Source: Metabacillus halosaccharovorans (GTDB lineage Bacteria > Bacillota > Bacilli > Bacillales > Bacillaceae). Taken from it: a DNA stretch of 64,000 nt. Both the position numbers and the translations under genes were made by a program. Of the stretch, positions 16,741-25,565 are shown in pieces (the stretch's first letter is position 1; every line of letters starts with the position of its first letter). The stretch covers positions 170,268-234,267 of the forward strand of contig NZ_KV917373.1 in assembly GCF_002019635.1 (NCBI RefSeq). The letters are read 5' to 3'. The notes under the pieces are model-generated. The model worked only from the letters and a program-made list of their open reading frames with translations, was not told the DNA's origin and made no database searches.

Positions 16741-18096
16741 CTATTTTTGTTCGTATAAAAATAGACAATATTGAATGATAGATTTGGCTGACGGCCGGAC
16801 TTTTCCAGATTTAAGATCATCTTCTGATTTTGATGGTTTAGTATTAACCTCAATGATCCAAGGGTGGCTATCTTCATCTAGTGAAAGGTCAATACCAAAT
16901 TCCCCAAATTCTCCACCAGCTTGAATGCAGATGACTTCTACTATTTCTATGGAAAGCTCAGCTAATAACTTCCGTAAATGACCTGCTTCTTTCTCTCCGA
17001 AAAGTTCTTGCAGTATTTCTTTTGGTTTGTATATCTCGCCGCCTCTTGCTAAATTTGCAACAAACTGTTGTTCTGCTGATACTCTTGCAACAGCGGAAGT
17101 AACCTTCCATTGGTGACGGTCTTTTTTATGACATAAAAACCGGAAATCAAGGGTGCGATTTTTATAGGATTTAAGTGGAATTGTTTCTTGTAAAAGAAAG
17201 CCTTCCTTTTTTAATCTGGGATACAATGTTTTGAATAGTTCTTCAAAGCTTTGATATTCTTTGTTGATATCTCCGGAAAATGTTGTGTAATCAAGATAGT
17301 ATTGGTTTTCTTCAGTTTGTTTTACCCGAAAGATTCTTTTTCCCTGACTACCATTGATCGGCTTTATAAAAAGATCCTTTTTCTCAGTGAGCATACTTTT
17401 CAACATGTTCTTCGATTCTAGCAATTGACTTTCAGGTAGATAGGGTAGGAGATGTTCATTTGCTGAAAGAATTTGATGCACTTCCCATTTGTTTAAAAAG
17501 CGATCATTAAAATACGGAATTTTATTTTCGATTAAATCTGACGTAAGATCCAAAAACTTCTTTGATTTTTCCAGGGTTCGAGAATGAATTCGGTTGTGTA
17601 CAACGTCAGGATACGGCACAGTTGTTTTTATCCACTTATCTTGAAGAAAACAATAACCTTGCATCATTTCTTTGTTATAAGATGAAAAGGAAAAAATATA
17701 GAGTAAGCAACCATTGGTATAACAATATGCAGCAAGCTCTTTGCAAAACTCATGGATGGACCCAAAGTGTACATGGTGATCTTTTTCTTTGATTTCAGTT
17801 AAAAGACCGATGATGGGACCAAGCTTAAGATTTCTTGGGTTAACTAATTGCCCTTGAAGTGACAGTGTTTGATGTGGCAGATGCAGCTCATCAAAGATAT
17901 GGGCAGGTAAGGACAAACTAAGATCCTCTTCATCTATAAATACGATTGGACAGAACACAGTATGCATCCCGCAACTAATTTTCAAGGAATGAATATTTTT
18001 GGAGAGACCTAGATGTTCTCTTAGGCCAACGCTTATTTCACATATATCAAGTTTAGAAGTTACATTTTCTGTAATTTCAATCGTTTTTCGAATCAT
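16741..18096 (-). CDS. yheD: YheD-type ATP-grasp protein, copy 1
   Basis: 451 aa, first gene of the four-gene operon, with ribosome site GAGGG and ATG at 18096. The N-terminal YheD extension (about 1-110) is followed by GPIIGLLTE, DLFIKPINGSQGKRIFRV, the Arg motif RTLDFRFLCHKKD, GEFGEFGIDLSLDED and WIIEVNTKPSKSEDD. In B. subtilis yheD is expressed under mother-cell sporulation control. A possible sigma-E -10 (CATACGAT on the minus strand, about 18165-18172) lies upstream but no convincing -35 is seen. It is divergent from yheB. Confidence 0.82.
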   Translation of the reverse strand: MIRKTIEITENVTSKLDICEISVGLREHLGLSKNIHSLKISCGMHTVFCPIVFIDEEDLSLSLPAHIFDELHLPHQTLSLQGQLVNPRNLKLGPIIGLLTEIKEKDHHVHFGSIHEFCKELAAYCYTNGCLLYIFSFSSYNKEMMQGYCFLQDKWIKTTVPYPDVVHNRIHSRTLEKSKKFLDLTSDLIENKIPYFNDRFLNKWEVHQILSANEHLLPYLPESQLLESKNMLKSMLTEKKDLFIKPINGSQGKRIFRVKQTEENQYYLDYTTFSGDINKEYQSFEELFKTLYPRLKKEGFLLQETIPLKSYKNRTLDFRFLCHKKDRHQWKVTSAVARVSAEQQFVANLARGGEIYKPKEILQELFGEKEAGHLRKLLAELSIEIVEVICIQAGGEFGEFGIDLSLDEDSHPWIIEVNTKPSKSEDDLKSGKVRPSAKSIIQYCLFLYEQK

Positions 18097-18212
18097 GTAA
18101 TTCCCTCATTTGCTCGAGATGAAGCCAACCTCTATAATGTTCTTAGGCAGATGTTGATATAACATCGTATGTGACTAAAAAAAATCGGTGATGTTGTGGA
18201 AGGTAGATGATA

Positions 18213-19349
18213 ATGGATCAAATGATAACAGCATTAATCATGATAATTGTTGGGGCAGCAATTGGAGGAGTGACAAACTCCCTGGCTATTAAAATGTTAT
18301 TTCGCCCCTATAATGCAATCTATTTTTTAGGGAAAAGAGTACCTTTTACACCTGGATTGATTCCAAAAAGAAGAGATGAGCTTGCAACTCAGTTAGGGAA
18401 AATGGTTGTGGAGCATTTGTTAACAGCTGAAGGTATTAAGCGCAAATTTCTGCAAGCACAGTTTCAAGATCAGCTCATTTCATGGGGAGAAACACAAGTA
18501 AAAAAGGTGACGAACTCAGAAAAAACAGTCGAGCAAATTTTGGAGTCTTTTAATGTAAATGAACCATCACAAAAGACTGATGTGCTGCTCAAAACGTTTC
18601 TACAGGGAAAATATGAAGAGCTGGTTCACGAGAATAAAAGCAAACCTCTTCAAGAACTGCTTCCAAAAAACCTGTTAGATGAGGCATATGTCGCCATCCC
18701 GAAAATTGGACAATTTATTATTGATAAAGGTATTTCCTATTTTGAAAGTAGTGAAGGCAAGCAAAAGCTCAAAAAAATGATCGAAGACTTTTTGGCGACT
18801 AGAGGAATGCTCGGAAATATGATCGGGATGTTTTTAGGAAATGAAAGTCTTGTAGACAAGGTTCAACCCGAAGTCCTGAAATTTTTGAAAAACAAAGAAA
18901 CACATGTACTCATCACAACATTAATTGGTCGGGAATGGAATCAGATTCAAGACATGACTCTTGATGAACTGGATCAAAAATGGGGCATCTTTGAGAAGGG
19001 CTCAACTTTAGTTAATACAGTTGTTGAGACATTAAACGTTCAGGATTTGCTATCAAAGCCAATCTCGGCATATTTAAAACCAAATGAAGATAAAATCATT
19101 CAGGAATGGCTTCCGAAGATAGTGACTCTCTCCATTCAATATCTGACCTCACATCTTGAAGAAATGCTTAAGAAATTAAAGCTGGAAGAAGTTGTGCGTG
19201 AACAGGTGGAAACATTTGCAGTGGACCGGCTGGAGGACATTATACTCTCTATATCCCGGAGAGAGTTTAAGATGATTACCTATCTTGGGGCACTGCTTGG
19301 AGGAATTATTGGAGGATTACAAGCAATCATTGTCATGTTTATTCAGTAA
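18213..19349 (+). CDS. yheB: YheB, DUF445 membrane protein
   Basis: 378 aa from the ATG at 18213, 9 bases after GGAAGG; an in-frame ATG at 18207 is only 3 bases from it. DUF445 features: an N-terminal membrane helix with GAAIGGVTNSLAIKMLFRP, then GKRVPFTPGLIPKRRDELA, a long amphipathic middle, and a C-terminal membrane helix YLGALLGGIIGGLQAIIVMF. Function in the family is unknown. It is divergent from the yheD operon and 89 bp upstream of yheA, as in B. subtilis. Confidence 0.9.
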   Translation: MDQMITALIMIIVGAAIGGVTNSLAIKMLFRPYNAIYFLGKRVPFTPGLIPKRRDELATQLGKMVVEHLLTAEGIKRKFLQAQFQDQLISWGETQVKKVTNSEKTVEQILESFNVNEPSQKTDVLLKTFLQGKYEELVHENKSKPLQELLPKNLLDEAYVAIPKIGQFIIDKGISYFESSEGKQKLKKMIEDFLATRGMLGNMIGMFLGNESLVDKVQPEVLKFLKNKETHVLITTLIGREWNQIQDMTLDELDQKWGIFEKGSTLVNTVVETLNVQDLLSKPISAYLKPNEDKIIQEWLPKIVTLSIQYLTSHLEEMLKKLKLEEVVREQVETFAVDRLEDIILSISRREFKMITYLGALLGGIIGGLQAIIVMFIQ

Positions 19350-19438
19350 ATTCCTCACATCAAATGCAATTTTGAAAAGAGTTTGTTATAGTGAAAGAAG
19401 AGCCTACATAGGTTAAAACTAGAAAGGAGGCTCATCAT

Positions 19439-19786
19439 ATGTCAGAGAATTTATATGATGTTGCATACAACTTAGAAAAAGCACTACGTGAAAGTGATGA
19501 TTTCAAAAACCTAAAAAGACTTTATGAAGAAGTGAATGCAGATGAATCTGCAAGCAGAATGTTTGAAAACTTCCGTAATATTCAATTAAACCTGCAGCAA
19601 AAACAAATGCAAGGTGAAGAAATTACGCAGGATGAAATCGATCAGGCACAAAAATCTGTGCAGCTTGTTCAACAGCATGAATTAATCTCTCAATTAATGG
19701 CTGCAGAACAACGATTAAGTATGGTTGTAACAGAATTAAACAAAATCATTATGAAGCCGCTTGAGGAAATGTACGGAAGTCAGTAA
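19439..19786 (+). CDS. yheA: YheA, YlbF/YmcA family protein
   Basis: 115 aa with ribosome site AAAGGAGG. It is all-helical and rich in Gln and Glu (LQQKQMQGEEITQDEIDQAQ), with the YlbF/YmcA-type pattern LRESDDFKNLKRLYEEV...R.FENFR..Q. Known relatives YlbF, YmcA and YaaT form the Y-complex that modulates RNase Y; YheA itself is not known to be part of it and its role is open. It follows yheB and ends at a good terminator. Confidence 0.9.
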   Translation: MSENLYDVAYNLEKALRESDDFKNLKRLYEEVNADESASRMFENFRNIQLNLQQKQMQGEEITQDEIDQAQKSVQLVQQHELISQLMAAEQRLSMVVTELNKIIMKPLEEMYGSQ

Positions 19787-19823
19787 GACGACCCTATATA
19801 CATATACATTTGTAAATTTGATG

Positions 19824-19854
19824 CAGAATGGACTAGGGTCCGTTCTGTTTTTTT
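19824..19854 (+). terminator. Terminator of yheBA
   Basis: Stem CAGAATGGAC / GTCCGTTCTG with loop TAGG and one G-T pair, followed by TTTTTTTTG. Confidence 0.85.
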
Positions 19855-19953
19855 GTTGAGGAAAATTTATCATGTCCCATCTATTGTTCTATTTTTCCTA
19901 AAAGGGACATAACTTCATAATAGGTTTTGACATCTGTAGAAGGGGGACCTGTT

Positions 19954-20823
19954 GTGACTGCTTATCGATTACTTGCTTTGAATATTGATGGAACATTGCT
20001 TCGATCAAATGGTCGTCTTCAGCCATCCACGAAAGAGGCAATTGAATTTGTGAAGGGTAAAGAAGTGTATGTGACGCTTGTAACAAATAGACATTTTCAA
20101 TCTGCGAGAAAGCTGGCAAAAGCATTAAAGCTGGATTCTTTACTTGTTACACATGGTGGTGCGTTCATCTCGGAAAATTTAGATAAGCCATTATTTGAAA
20201 AGCGAATTTCAGAGGAAACAACATTCAATGTTGTGCAAGTATTAGAAAATTTCAATTGTAATATTCGTCTTACACATGAAAGATTTTCAATTGGAAATCG
20301 AAAAAAAGTATCACCGAACTTATTAAGCAAATCGATCCTCAATACATCAGATTCGATGTTTTATCCTGTTCAGTTTGTGGATTCCCTAGGAGATACTCTT
20401 CGTGATGAACCGGTTTCTGCAACAAGAATAGATGTTCATTTTAAACATGAAGATGAAAAACAGGAAGCTGAGACCGTTGTAAAGGAAGCTTTTGATATGG
20501 TCGATATTCGAAGTCATTCATCAACTAGCTTTGACATCGTTAGAAAGGGAGTATCCAAGGAGAATGGGTTGCGAGCTTTAGCAAGTCATTTGAACATTCC
20601 TTTAGATCAAACGGTGGCAATTGGTGATGCTGAGGATGATATCGGGATGATTTCTTCAGCAGGATTAGGTGTTGCGATGTGGAATGCACCGTTTGAAGTA
20701 AAGCGTGCTGCTGATTGGGTGACAAGATCTAATAATCAGCAAGGTGTGGACTATATGGTCAAAGAGCATTTTCGCAAGCAACAAAGACAGGATTTTTTAC
20801 GCAAAATTAAAATTGATCAATAA
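19954..20823 (+). CDS. yhaX: YhaX, HAD-superfamily Cof-type protein with altered nucleophile
   Basis: 289 aa from GTG at 19954, 8 bases after GAAGGGGG; a TTG at 19927 lies upstream of that ribosome site. The Cof-type HAD fold is clear: motif I, motif II VTLVTNRHF, a C2 cap, and motif III/IV VAIGDAEDDIGMI. Motif I, however, reads ALNIDGTLL, so the nucleophilic Asp is Asn (N10) while the second Asp (D12) is kept. Normal phosphatase action via an aspartyl-phosphate should fail. I recall B. subtilis YhaX, a spore-associated protein, as carrying the same Asn. Known function: none firmly established. Confidence 0.88.
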   Translation: MTAYRLLALNIDGTLLRSNGRLQPSTKEAIEFVKGKEVYVTLVTNRHFQSARKLAKALKLDSLLVTHGGAFISENLDKPLFEKRISEETTFNVVQVLENFNCNIRLTHERFSIGNRKKVSPNLLSKSILNTSDSMFYPVQFVDSLGDTLRDEPVSATRIDVHFKHEDEKQEAETVVKEAFDMVDIRSHSSTSFDIVRKGVSKENGLRALASHLNIPLDQTVAIGDAEDDIGMISSAGLGVAMWNAPFEVKRAADWVTRSNNQQGVDYMVKEHFRKQQRQDFLRKIKIDQ

Positions 20824-20865
20824 GAAGAAGGGGGAGTTTATTCTTTCCCTTCTTCTATTTTTTTA
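20823..20865. terminator. Bidirectional terminator yhaX / papain-like gene
   Basis: A perfect 10-bp stem AGAAGAAGGG / CCCTTCTTCT with an A then a run of eight T on the plus strand. The right part overlaps the 3' end of the convergent gene. Confidence 0.8.
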
Positions 20866-21400
20866 TTAGTGGATAATCCGTTAGCTTTCCTTCATATACG
20901 AGCTGGAAATGTGGATTTTTGCGAAAGTCATCAGGGGTTACCAAGGCGGGGAGTTTATCCCATAACTTAATACCGGACCGATGAAGCATTTCAGCAACGA
21001 ATTGTGAGCAAAAATACGAATTGCTGAATTCTACAGGTTCATTTAAGGAAACACCTAAAACACCAATTAAGTTATAAAGGAATCTTCTTTGATTCTTAAT
21101 AAAAACATTCAATACCCTTCTCATTTTTTCCACATCCCGGCTTGTTACATCCAGTTTATAGATAACACAGGTTGTTTCAGGATATTTACTATATGTTCCT
21201 GTATGGATATCTTCTTTCACAAATCCCCCGTTAATAGGGTTATTGGGATTTTTTCTTCCAAAGCTGTACATTTCAGTTAAATTTGCATCAAATGCAATGG
21301 AAGCATGATTATAAGGAGCTTTTGTATATTTTTTAATAGACTTAGTAAATAATGTCCCCGTGTCAGTTAGTAAAATATAAATAAACGTTTTTGAAGTCAT
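20855..21400 (-). CDS. Permuted papain-like (YiiX/NlpC-P60 type) cysteine hydrolase
   Basis: 181 aa from the ATG at 21400, set by AAGAGGG 7 bases upstream; the frame stays open for 124 more codons without a good start. The permuted NlpC/P60 pattern is visible: TKAPYNHASIAFD (candidate His early in the chain), the central YSFGRK, and NSYFCSQFVAEMLHRSG with the candidate nucleophile Cys late in the chain. Relatives hydrolyse amide bonds in cell-wall peptides or acyl groups. There is no signal peptide, so it may act inside the cell or on phage/lipid substrates; this is unresolved. Confidence 0.75.
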   Translation of the reverse strand: MTSKTFIYILLTDTGTLFTKSIKKYTKAPYNHASIAFDANLTEMYSFGRKNPNNPINGGFVKEDIHTGTYSKYPETTCVIYKLDVTSRDVEKMRRVLNVFIKNQRRFLYNLIGVLGVSLNEPVEFSNSYFCSQFVAEMLHRSGIKLWDKLPALVTPDDFRKNPHFQLVYEGKLTDYPLIKK

Positions 21401-21479
21401 TTTGTTTCCCTCTTTTAAATTCTTCCATAATATTCTATCCTTAATTATACAATAGAAATACAAAGTTGGAGGAATAAAG

Positions 21480-22394
21480 GTGATATCAACCCTTTGGACA
21501 TTAGGTATTATTTTTCTTAGTTTAAGTTGTGTACATCTCATTTTTATCTTTACGAGCAAAAAGCAACCGAAAAAAGATTTCTCGGGTGTTTTTATGCGTG
21601 TCAAAACATGGTGGGGTATGTTTGCAGTCTTTTGTATCGCTACGTTATTTAATCCCATTGTTTCGTTGTTTTCCTTGATGCTGTTATGCTTTTTTGCATT
21701 AAAGGAATATTTTTCAATGATGAAAACAAGGAAAGCAGATCGACGGTTATTTCTTTGGTCATATTTGGCCATTCCTGTTCAGTTTTATTGGATATTTATC
21801 GGATGGTACGGTATGTTTATTGTCTTTATACCAGTTTATGTCTTTTTATTTTTGCCGTTACCACGTTTATTAGGTAAGGGAACCAGTGGTTTTCTTCGAT
21901 CTGTCAGTTCAACTCAATGGGGCTTAATGCTGATGGTTTTCGGACTTAGTCATTTAGCTCACTTTCAATTTGCTACACCTGAATACGGAGCGAATCTTGT
22001 CTTATTTTTAGTTGTTTTAACACAACTCAATGATATTGCTCATTATTTAATCTCTACTTATCTAGGAAAAAGAAAGGTTGTTCCTTCAGCAAATCCGACC
22101 ATCACGTGGGAGGGATATATAGGAGCAACAATAATCACAATCGCTGCAGCATATTTCATCTATCCGTACTTAACACCATTTGATAGTACATTTGCATTAT
22201 TTTCAGGTCTTTTAATAAGTTTAAGTGGTTTCTTCGGAAGCTTGACGATTTCTGTTTTACGAAGAGATTTATTAATTGGGGATCAAGAGAAGTTAAAAAT
22301 GCTGCACAAAAGCTATTTAACTCGTGTTGATAGTTTAGCTTATACATCACCTGTGTTTTTTCATGTGATTCGTTATTTTTTTGATTTTATGTAA
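21480..22394 (+). CDS. CdsA-like phosphatidate cytidylyltransferase family membrane protein
   Basis: 304 aa from GTG at 21480 after GGAGG. Seven to eight hydrophobic segments are followed by the CdsA-type C-terminal signature, degenerate here as GSLTISVLRRDLLIGDQ and HKSYLTRVDSLAY, where the classic form is KR..KIKDFG...PGHGG.LDR.DS. The pattern TRVDS keeps the terminal D.S Asp. Known CdsA makes CDP-diacylglycerol. The loss of several signature residues marks a divergent paralogue, not the housekeeping enzyme. Such paralogues often sit with acyltransferase genes; none is seen here. Confidence 0.75.
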   Translation: MISTLWTLGIIFLSLSCVHLIFIFTSKKQPKKDFSGVFMRVKTWWGMFAVFCIATLFNPIVSLFSLMLLCFFALKEYFSMMKTRKADRRLFLWSYLAIPVQFYWIFIGWYGMFIVFIPVYVFLFLPLPRLLGKGTSGFLRSVSSTQWGLMLMVFGLSHLAHFQFATPEYGANLVLFLVVLTQLNDIAHYLISTYLGKRKVVPSANPTITWEGYIGATIITIAAAYFIYPYLTPFDSTFALFSGLLISLSGFFGSLTISVLRRDLLIGDQEKLKMLHKSYLTRVDSLAYTSPVFFHVIRYFFDFM

Positions 22395-22416
22395 AAAGCG
22401 GATTGATCCGCATACT

Positions 22417-22453
22417 AGGCGTTTATCCTGATCTAGGGTAACGCCTTCTTTTT
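22417..22453 (+). terminator. Terminator after the CdsA-like gene
   Basis: AGGCGTT (22417-22423) pairs with AACGCCT (22440-22446), then TCTTTTT. A second small hairpin, GCGGAT/ATCCGC, precedes it. Confidence 0.8.
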
Positions 22454-22541
22454 ATGGGGAAATTGAAAGAAGTTTAAGGAGGAATTATTGGCGATAAAGA
22501 GAATACCTTTAATTTACTAATGGTTTTAAGGGGGGGACCTT

Positions 22542-23102
22542 ATGAAATTTGTTTTAATTTTTGGTCCGCAGGCAGTTGGGAAAATGACAGTTGGTCAGGA
22601 ACTAGCTAAATTGACTGGGCTAAAGCTGTTTCATAATCATATGACGATTGATTTGGTCAATCCGTTTTTTAACTACGGAACACAGGAAGGAAAAAGATTA
22701 GTCAATTTGTTTCGACAAGAACTATTTGAAGAAGTATCAAAAAGCAGCTTGTATGGAATGATTTTTACATATGTGTGGGCATTTGATCACCAATCAGATT
22801 GGGATTATGTTGATAAAGTCTGCCGGATTTTCGAGTCAAAAGGAGGGACTGTTTACTTTGTAGAACTTGAGGCTGACCTGGAAGAAAGACTTGAGAGAAA
22901 TAAAAGTCCTAATAGGCTTGAGCATAAGCCAACAAAAAGAAATGTAGAATGGTCGGAAAGAGAATTAAAGGAGTCACTAAAAACATACAGGTTGAATTCC
23001 CATAAGGATGAAATTGTCAGAGAAGAATATATAAAAATAAACAATACGAACTTGAGTGCAGAAGAAGTAGCTAAGATTATTAAAGATCGATTTCAATTAT
23101 AG
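22542..23102 (+). CDS. P-loop kinase-like ATPase
   Basis: 186 aa, ribosome site AGGGGGGG. Walker A is GPQAVGKMTVG and the domain resembles small-molecule kinases of the shikimate kinase/AAA_18 type: LFHNHMTIDLVNPFF (substrate-side helix), a Walker-B-like VYFVELEAD, and a lid ERLERNKSPNRLEHKPTKRN. Thr replaces Ser after the P-loop Lys-Met. Homologues are common in Bacilli as uncharacterised AAA proteins that may phosphorylate a small molecule or antibiotic. Nothing nearby names the substrate. Confidence 0.75.
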   Translation: MKFVLIFGPQAVGKMTVGQELAKLTGLKLFHNHMTIDLVNPFFNYGTQEGKRLVNLFRQELFEEVSKSSLYGMIFTYVWAFDHQSDWDYVDKVCRIFESKGGTVYFVELEADLEERLERNKSPNRLEHKPTKRNVEWSERELKESLKTYRLNSHKDEIVREEYIKINNTNLSAEEVAKIIKDRFQL

Positions 23103-23235
23103 GGTTTATAAAAGTTTAAGGGAATATGGAGGGAGTTGCGTGTCTCATTACCTTACCGTGGAAGGCTAACAAATAAATAAATCCCCCATATCCTTGCATT
23201 TTGTTATGTAAGTTCTAAGTTGAATCATTGTTAAG

Positions 23236-23430
23236 TTACGAATTCAAGAATTTAATCCCAAACAGAATATATAGAATCGAAGAAGCCCCAATAAAGAAAA
23301 GGAAAAATAATAATTGTTGTCGCTTGGAGCGGTTTTTTAACCAGTTCCAGCGCTTACTCTCCGTATCAAGCCAAAGAAAGTCAACAATTGATGCGACAAG
23401 TATTACTACTAGGAATGTAACAAAACCCAT
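23236..23430 (-). CDS. Small membrane protein
   Basis: 64 aa. The ATG at 23430 follows AAAGGAG. Two hydrophobic helices (about 2-19 and 40-58) flank a basic, Trp-containing loop (ESKRWNWLKNRSKRQQ). I know no family. It is the only gene on the minus strand in this block and has no clear partner. The ribosome site and helix-loop-helix pattern support it as real; a role is not visible. Confidence 0.6.
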   Translation of the reverse strand: MGFVTFLVVILVASIVDFLWLDTESKRWNWLKNRSKRQQLLFFLFFIGASSILYILFGIKFLNS

Positions 23431-23649
23431 GGATTTTTTTGCTCCTTTCTTAATTGTTTCTCACTATACCATTATATGGAATTAGAAGGAGGGATAGAAT
23501 TGAAGTAGGAATACAGTTTGTTTGAAGTTTAGTTTTTTTGCTAGGTTTATTGAAATAGCAATATGCTACTTATCCATATTTTGATAGACACATTATTAAA
23601 TATATTGATAGAATAATCTGAAATAAACAAGAGGTGGAGTGGAATTGAA

Positions 23650-24327
23650 TTGAAAAAAAAGCTGGGATGCTTACACGCACATTATTCAAATATCGAATAT
23701 ATCGAAAACGCACTTTCTTCATATGAAATTGAATTAGTCCATTTTGTTGACCCGGCCTTAATGTATCGGGTTACATCTGATGAAACATTTAATGCTGCAG
23801 ATGCCCAGATGAAAGTGAAAGAACAAATAGAATGGATTGCACAATGTCATGTGGATGCAATTCTTATTACCTGCACAAACTATATTGCTATTTTACAAGA
23901 AGAACAACTTTCCATATCAATTCCAATTATTAAAATTGATGAACCTTACTTTGAATACATCTGTCATATACAACAACCTCAGACAATTCTATTCACAAAT
24001 CCTGCTACTGTTAACGGGACAATGGAGCGTCTCCAACAATATGCTAATTATCGCCAAAAATCCTTAGACATAGAAGTAACAGTCATTAACAATACGTTTG
24101 AATTAATCATGCAAGATTTAAAACAAGAATACGATCAAGAAATAGCCACGTACTTGCACAAACTTATTAAAGAAGATAAAGCTATCTCTGTTGCCCAATT
24201 ATCAATGGTCGATGCATCCAAGGCAGTTGAGCTCAAGACCTCAAAGCCTATAATAAACCCACTTGATACATTAATTTCTTACATAGTTCGTGAATTGAAA
24301 ATAGAGAAGAAGTCTGCGGTAATGTGA
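23650..24327 (+). CDS. Asp/Glu racemase-like protein
   Basis: 225 aa from TTG at 23650, with GAGGTGGAG upstream. The fold pattern of the Asp/Glu/hydantoin racemase superfamily is suggested by the N-terminal LGCLHAHYSNIEYIE, the central DAILITCTNYIAIL with a Cys at the place of the first catalytic Cys, and late repeated segments. The second catalytic Cys expected in the other half (near SVAQLSMVDASKA) is replaced, so ordinary two-base racemisation is doubtful. It may act as a lyase or isomerase or be inactive. It lies in the accessory block with no metabolic neighbour. Confidence 0.65.
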   Translation: MKKKLGCLHAHYSNIEYIENALSSYEIELVHFVDPALMYRVTSDETFNAADAQMKVKEQIEWIAQCHVDAILITCTNYIAILQEEQLSISIPIIKIDEPYFEYICHIQQPQTILFTNPATVNGTMERLQQYANYRQKSLDIEVTVINNTFELIMQDLKQEYDQEIATYLHKLIKEDKAISVAQLSMVDASKAVELKTSKPIINPLDTLISYIVRELKIEKKSAVM

Positions 24328-24402
24328 TGAGTTATCGATACAAGAAATGACAATTTTGGCTTGATTCATTTATGATGACGTATCAGGGAGGGATAAAAAT
24401 TT

Positions 24403-24945
24403 TTGAAAAAGAAGAACTTAACTTTCTTTATTCTTGTATTCATTTTGTTTGGAGGATTTTCACTCTACCATTTTAACAATACTTTATATGGTAATGTTAA
24501 AGAGTCTATTGTTAAAGTTATAAAATCAATAGAAGGATATGATGATAAGCCAATAGAGATTTTAGAAATTAAGGATTTTAATAATATAAGAGTAGTTGGT
24601 TTTCTTTTTGACGGTAAACCGGCTTATATTGAATTTAATAAAAATAGTATGGGTAATTACAAATGGAGAAGCATAGAAGTTAGAAACGATGAAACGTTAA
24701 GTTCATTTATTCCTATTCTACCTAACAACATAAGACCAAAGCTTATGTTTGTATCTAGCTATGGAAATAAAGTTGCAAAAATACAAGTAGATGTAAATAA
24801 ACAAATAGTAGAACAAAAATTCCCTCCAAACAATGCGTCAGTAACTTGGGTGGATTTGCCACAATCAAATAAAAGTGATTATACATTTCGAAATTATAAA
24901 TTTTTTAATGAAGAAGGTAAACTAATACAGGATTTGAGAGATTAG
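24403..24945 (+). CDS. Hypothetical membrane-anchored exported protein
   Basis: 180 aa from TTG at 24403 after GGGAGGG. One N-terminal hydrophobic segment (about 6-22, TFFILVFILFGGFSLYHF) looks like an uncleaved signal anchor. The rest is extracytoplasmic, beta-rich and Asn/Lys-rich. Codon use is more AT-rich than in the conserved genes around, which fits recent acquisition. I recognise no family. Immediately downstream (about 24950-25050) is a short open stretch reading YCKERGFNEEEKAMTKMEDF that may be the tail of a decayed gene. Confidence 0.6.
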   Translation: MKKKNLTFFILVFILFGGFSLYHFNNTLYGNVKESIVKVIKSIEGYDDKPIEILEIKDFNNIRVVGFLFDGKPAYIEFNKNSMGNYKWRSIEVRNDETLSSFIPILPNNIRPKLMFVSSYGNKVAKIQVDVNKQIVEQKFPPNNASVTWVDLPQSNKSDYTFRNYKFFNEEGKLIQDLRD

Positions 24946-25064
24946 GTTATTGCAAAGAACGGGGTTTTAACGAAGAAGAAAAGGCAATGACCAAAATGGA
25001 AGACTTTCTAAGAAAAGTAGGAGGTCTTGTCTGTTATTAGGAATCCTTTTAAGGAGAGGAATAG

Positions 25065-25496
25065 ATGGTGATCCGAAGAGCGAGTGCAAAAGATATAAAC
25101 GATTTAACGTCGCTAATGGAACAACTAGGTTATCCAACATCTGTTGAGCAAATGAGGATCAGATTTAAACATATTGAAGAAGCACCAAATCATTATACTC
25201 TGGTCGCTGAATATGATGGTAAAGTTGTAGGAATGATTGGTTTTCATACGGGGGTACTTTACAACAGTGATGGTATATATGCTCGTGTAATAGCTTTCGT
25301 GGTGGATTCAAATTATCGTAATAAAGGGATCGGACGACGACTATTAAGTGAAGCTGAAAAATATGCAAAGAACCTAGGTGCAGATGGAATTGGCTTAAAT
25401 AGTGGAAACCGTGCTGAGCGGGAAAATGCACATAAATTTTATAAAAAAATGGGGTATAGCGTAAAAAGCACAGGATTTGTAAAGCGGTTGTTTTAA
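25065..25496 (+). CDS. GNAT family N-acetyltransferase
   Basis: 143 aa with ribosome site AAGGAGAGG. GNAT motifs are clear: beta-4 YARVIAFVVDSNYRNKGIGRRLL carrying the R/Q-x-x-G-x-G/A acetyl-CoA loop, then GADGIGLNSGNRAERENAHKFYKKMGY with the C-terminal AHKFYKK.GY typical of the family. The acceptor amine is unknown. A second GNAT gene follows 69 bp downstream in the same direction. Confidence 0.85.
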   Translation: MVIRRASAKDINDLTSLMEQLGYPTSVEQMRIRFKHIEEAPNHYTLVAEYDGKVVGMIGFHTGVLYNSDGIYARVIAFVVDSNYRNKGIGRRLLSEAEKYAKNLGADGIGLNSGNRAERENAHKFYKKMGYSVKSTGFVKRLF

Positions 25497-25565
25497 TAAA
25501 AATACACTTACTTATTTATTTGAAAGAAAAAAATGATTGTATGTATGTGCTTTGGAGGTTGAGCA

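Noticed and set aside
23120-23200. Very short GTG frame (9 codons) after GGAGGGAG with GGAATATGG and CCATATCC arms
   Set aside because: Too short to support; the arms are imperfect. Possibly a weak hairpin after the kinase-like gene.
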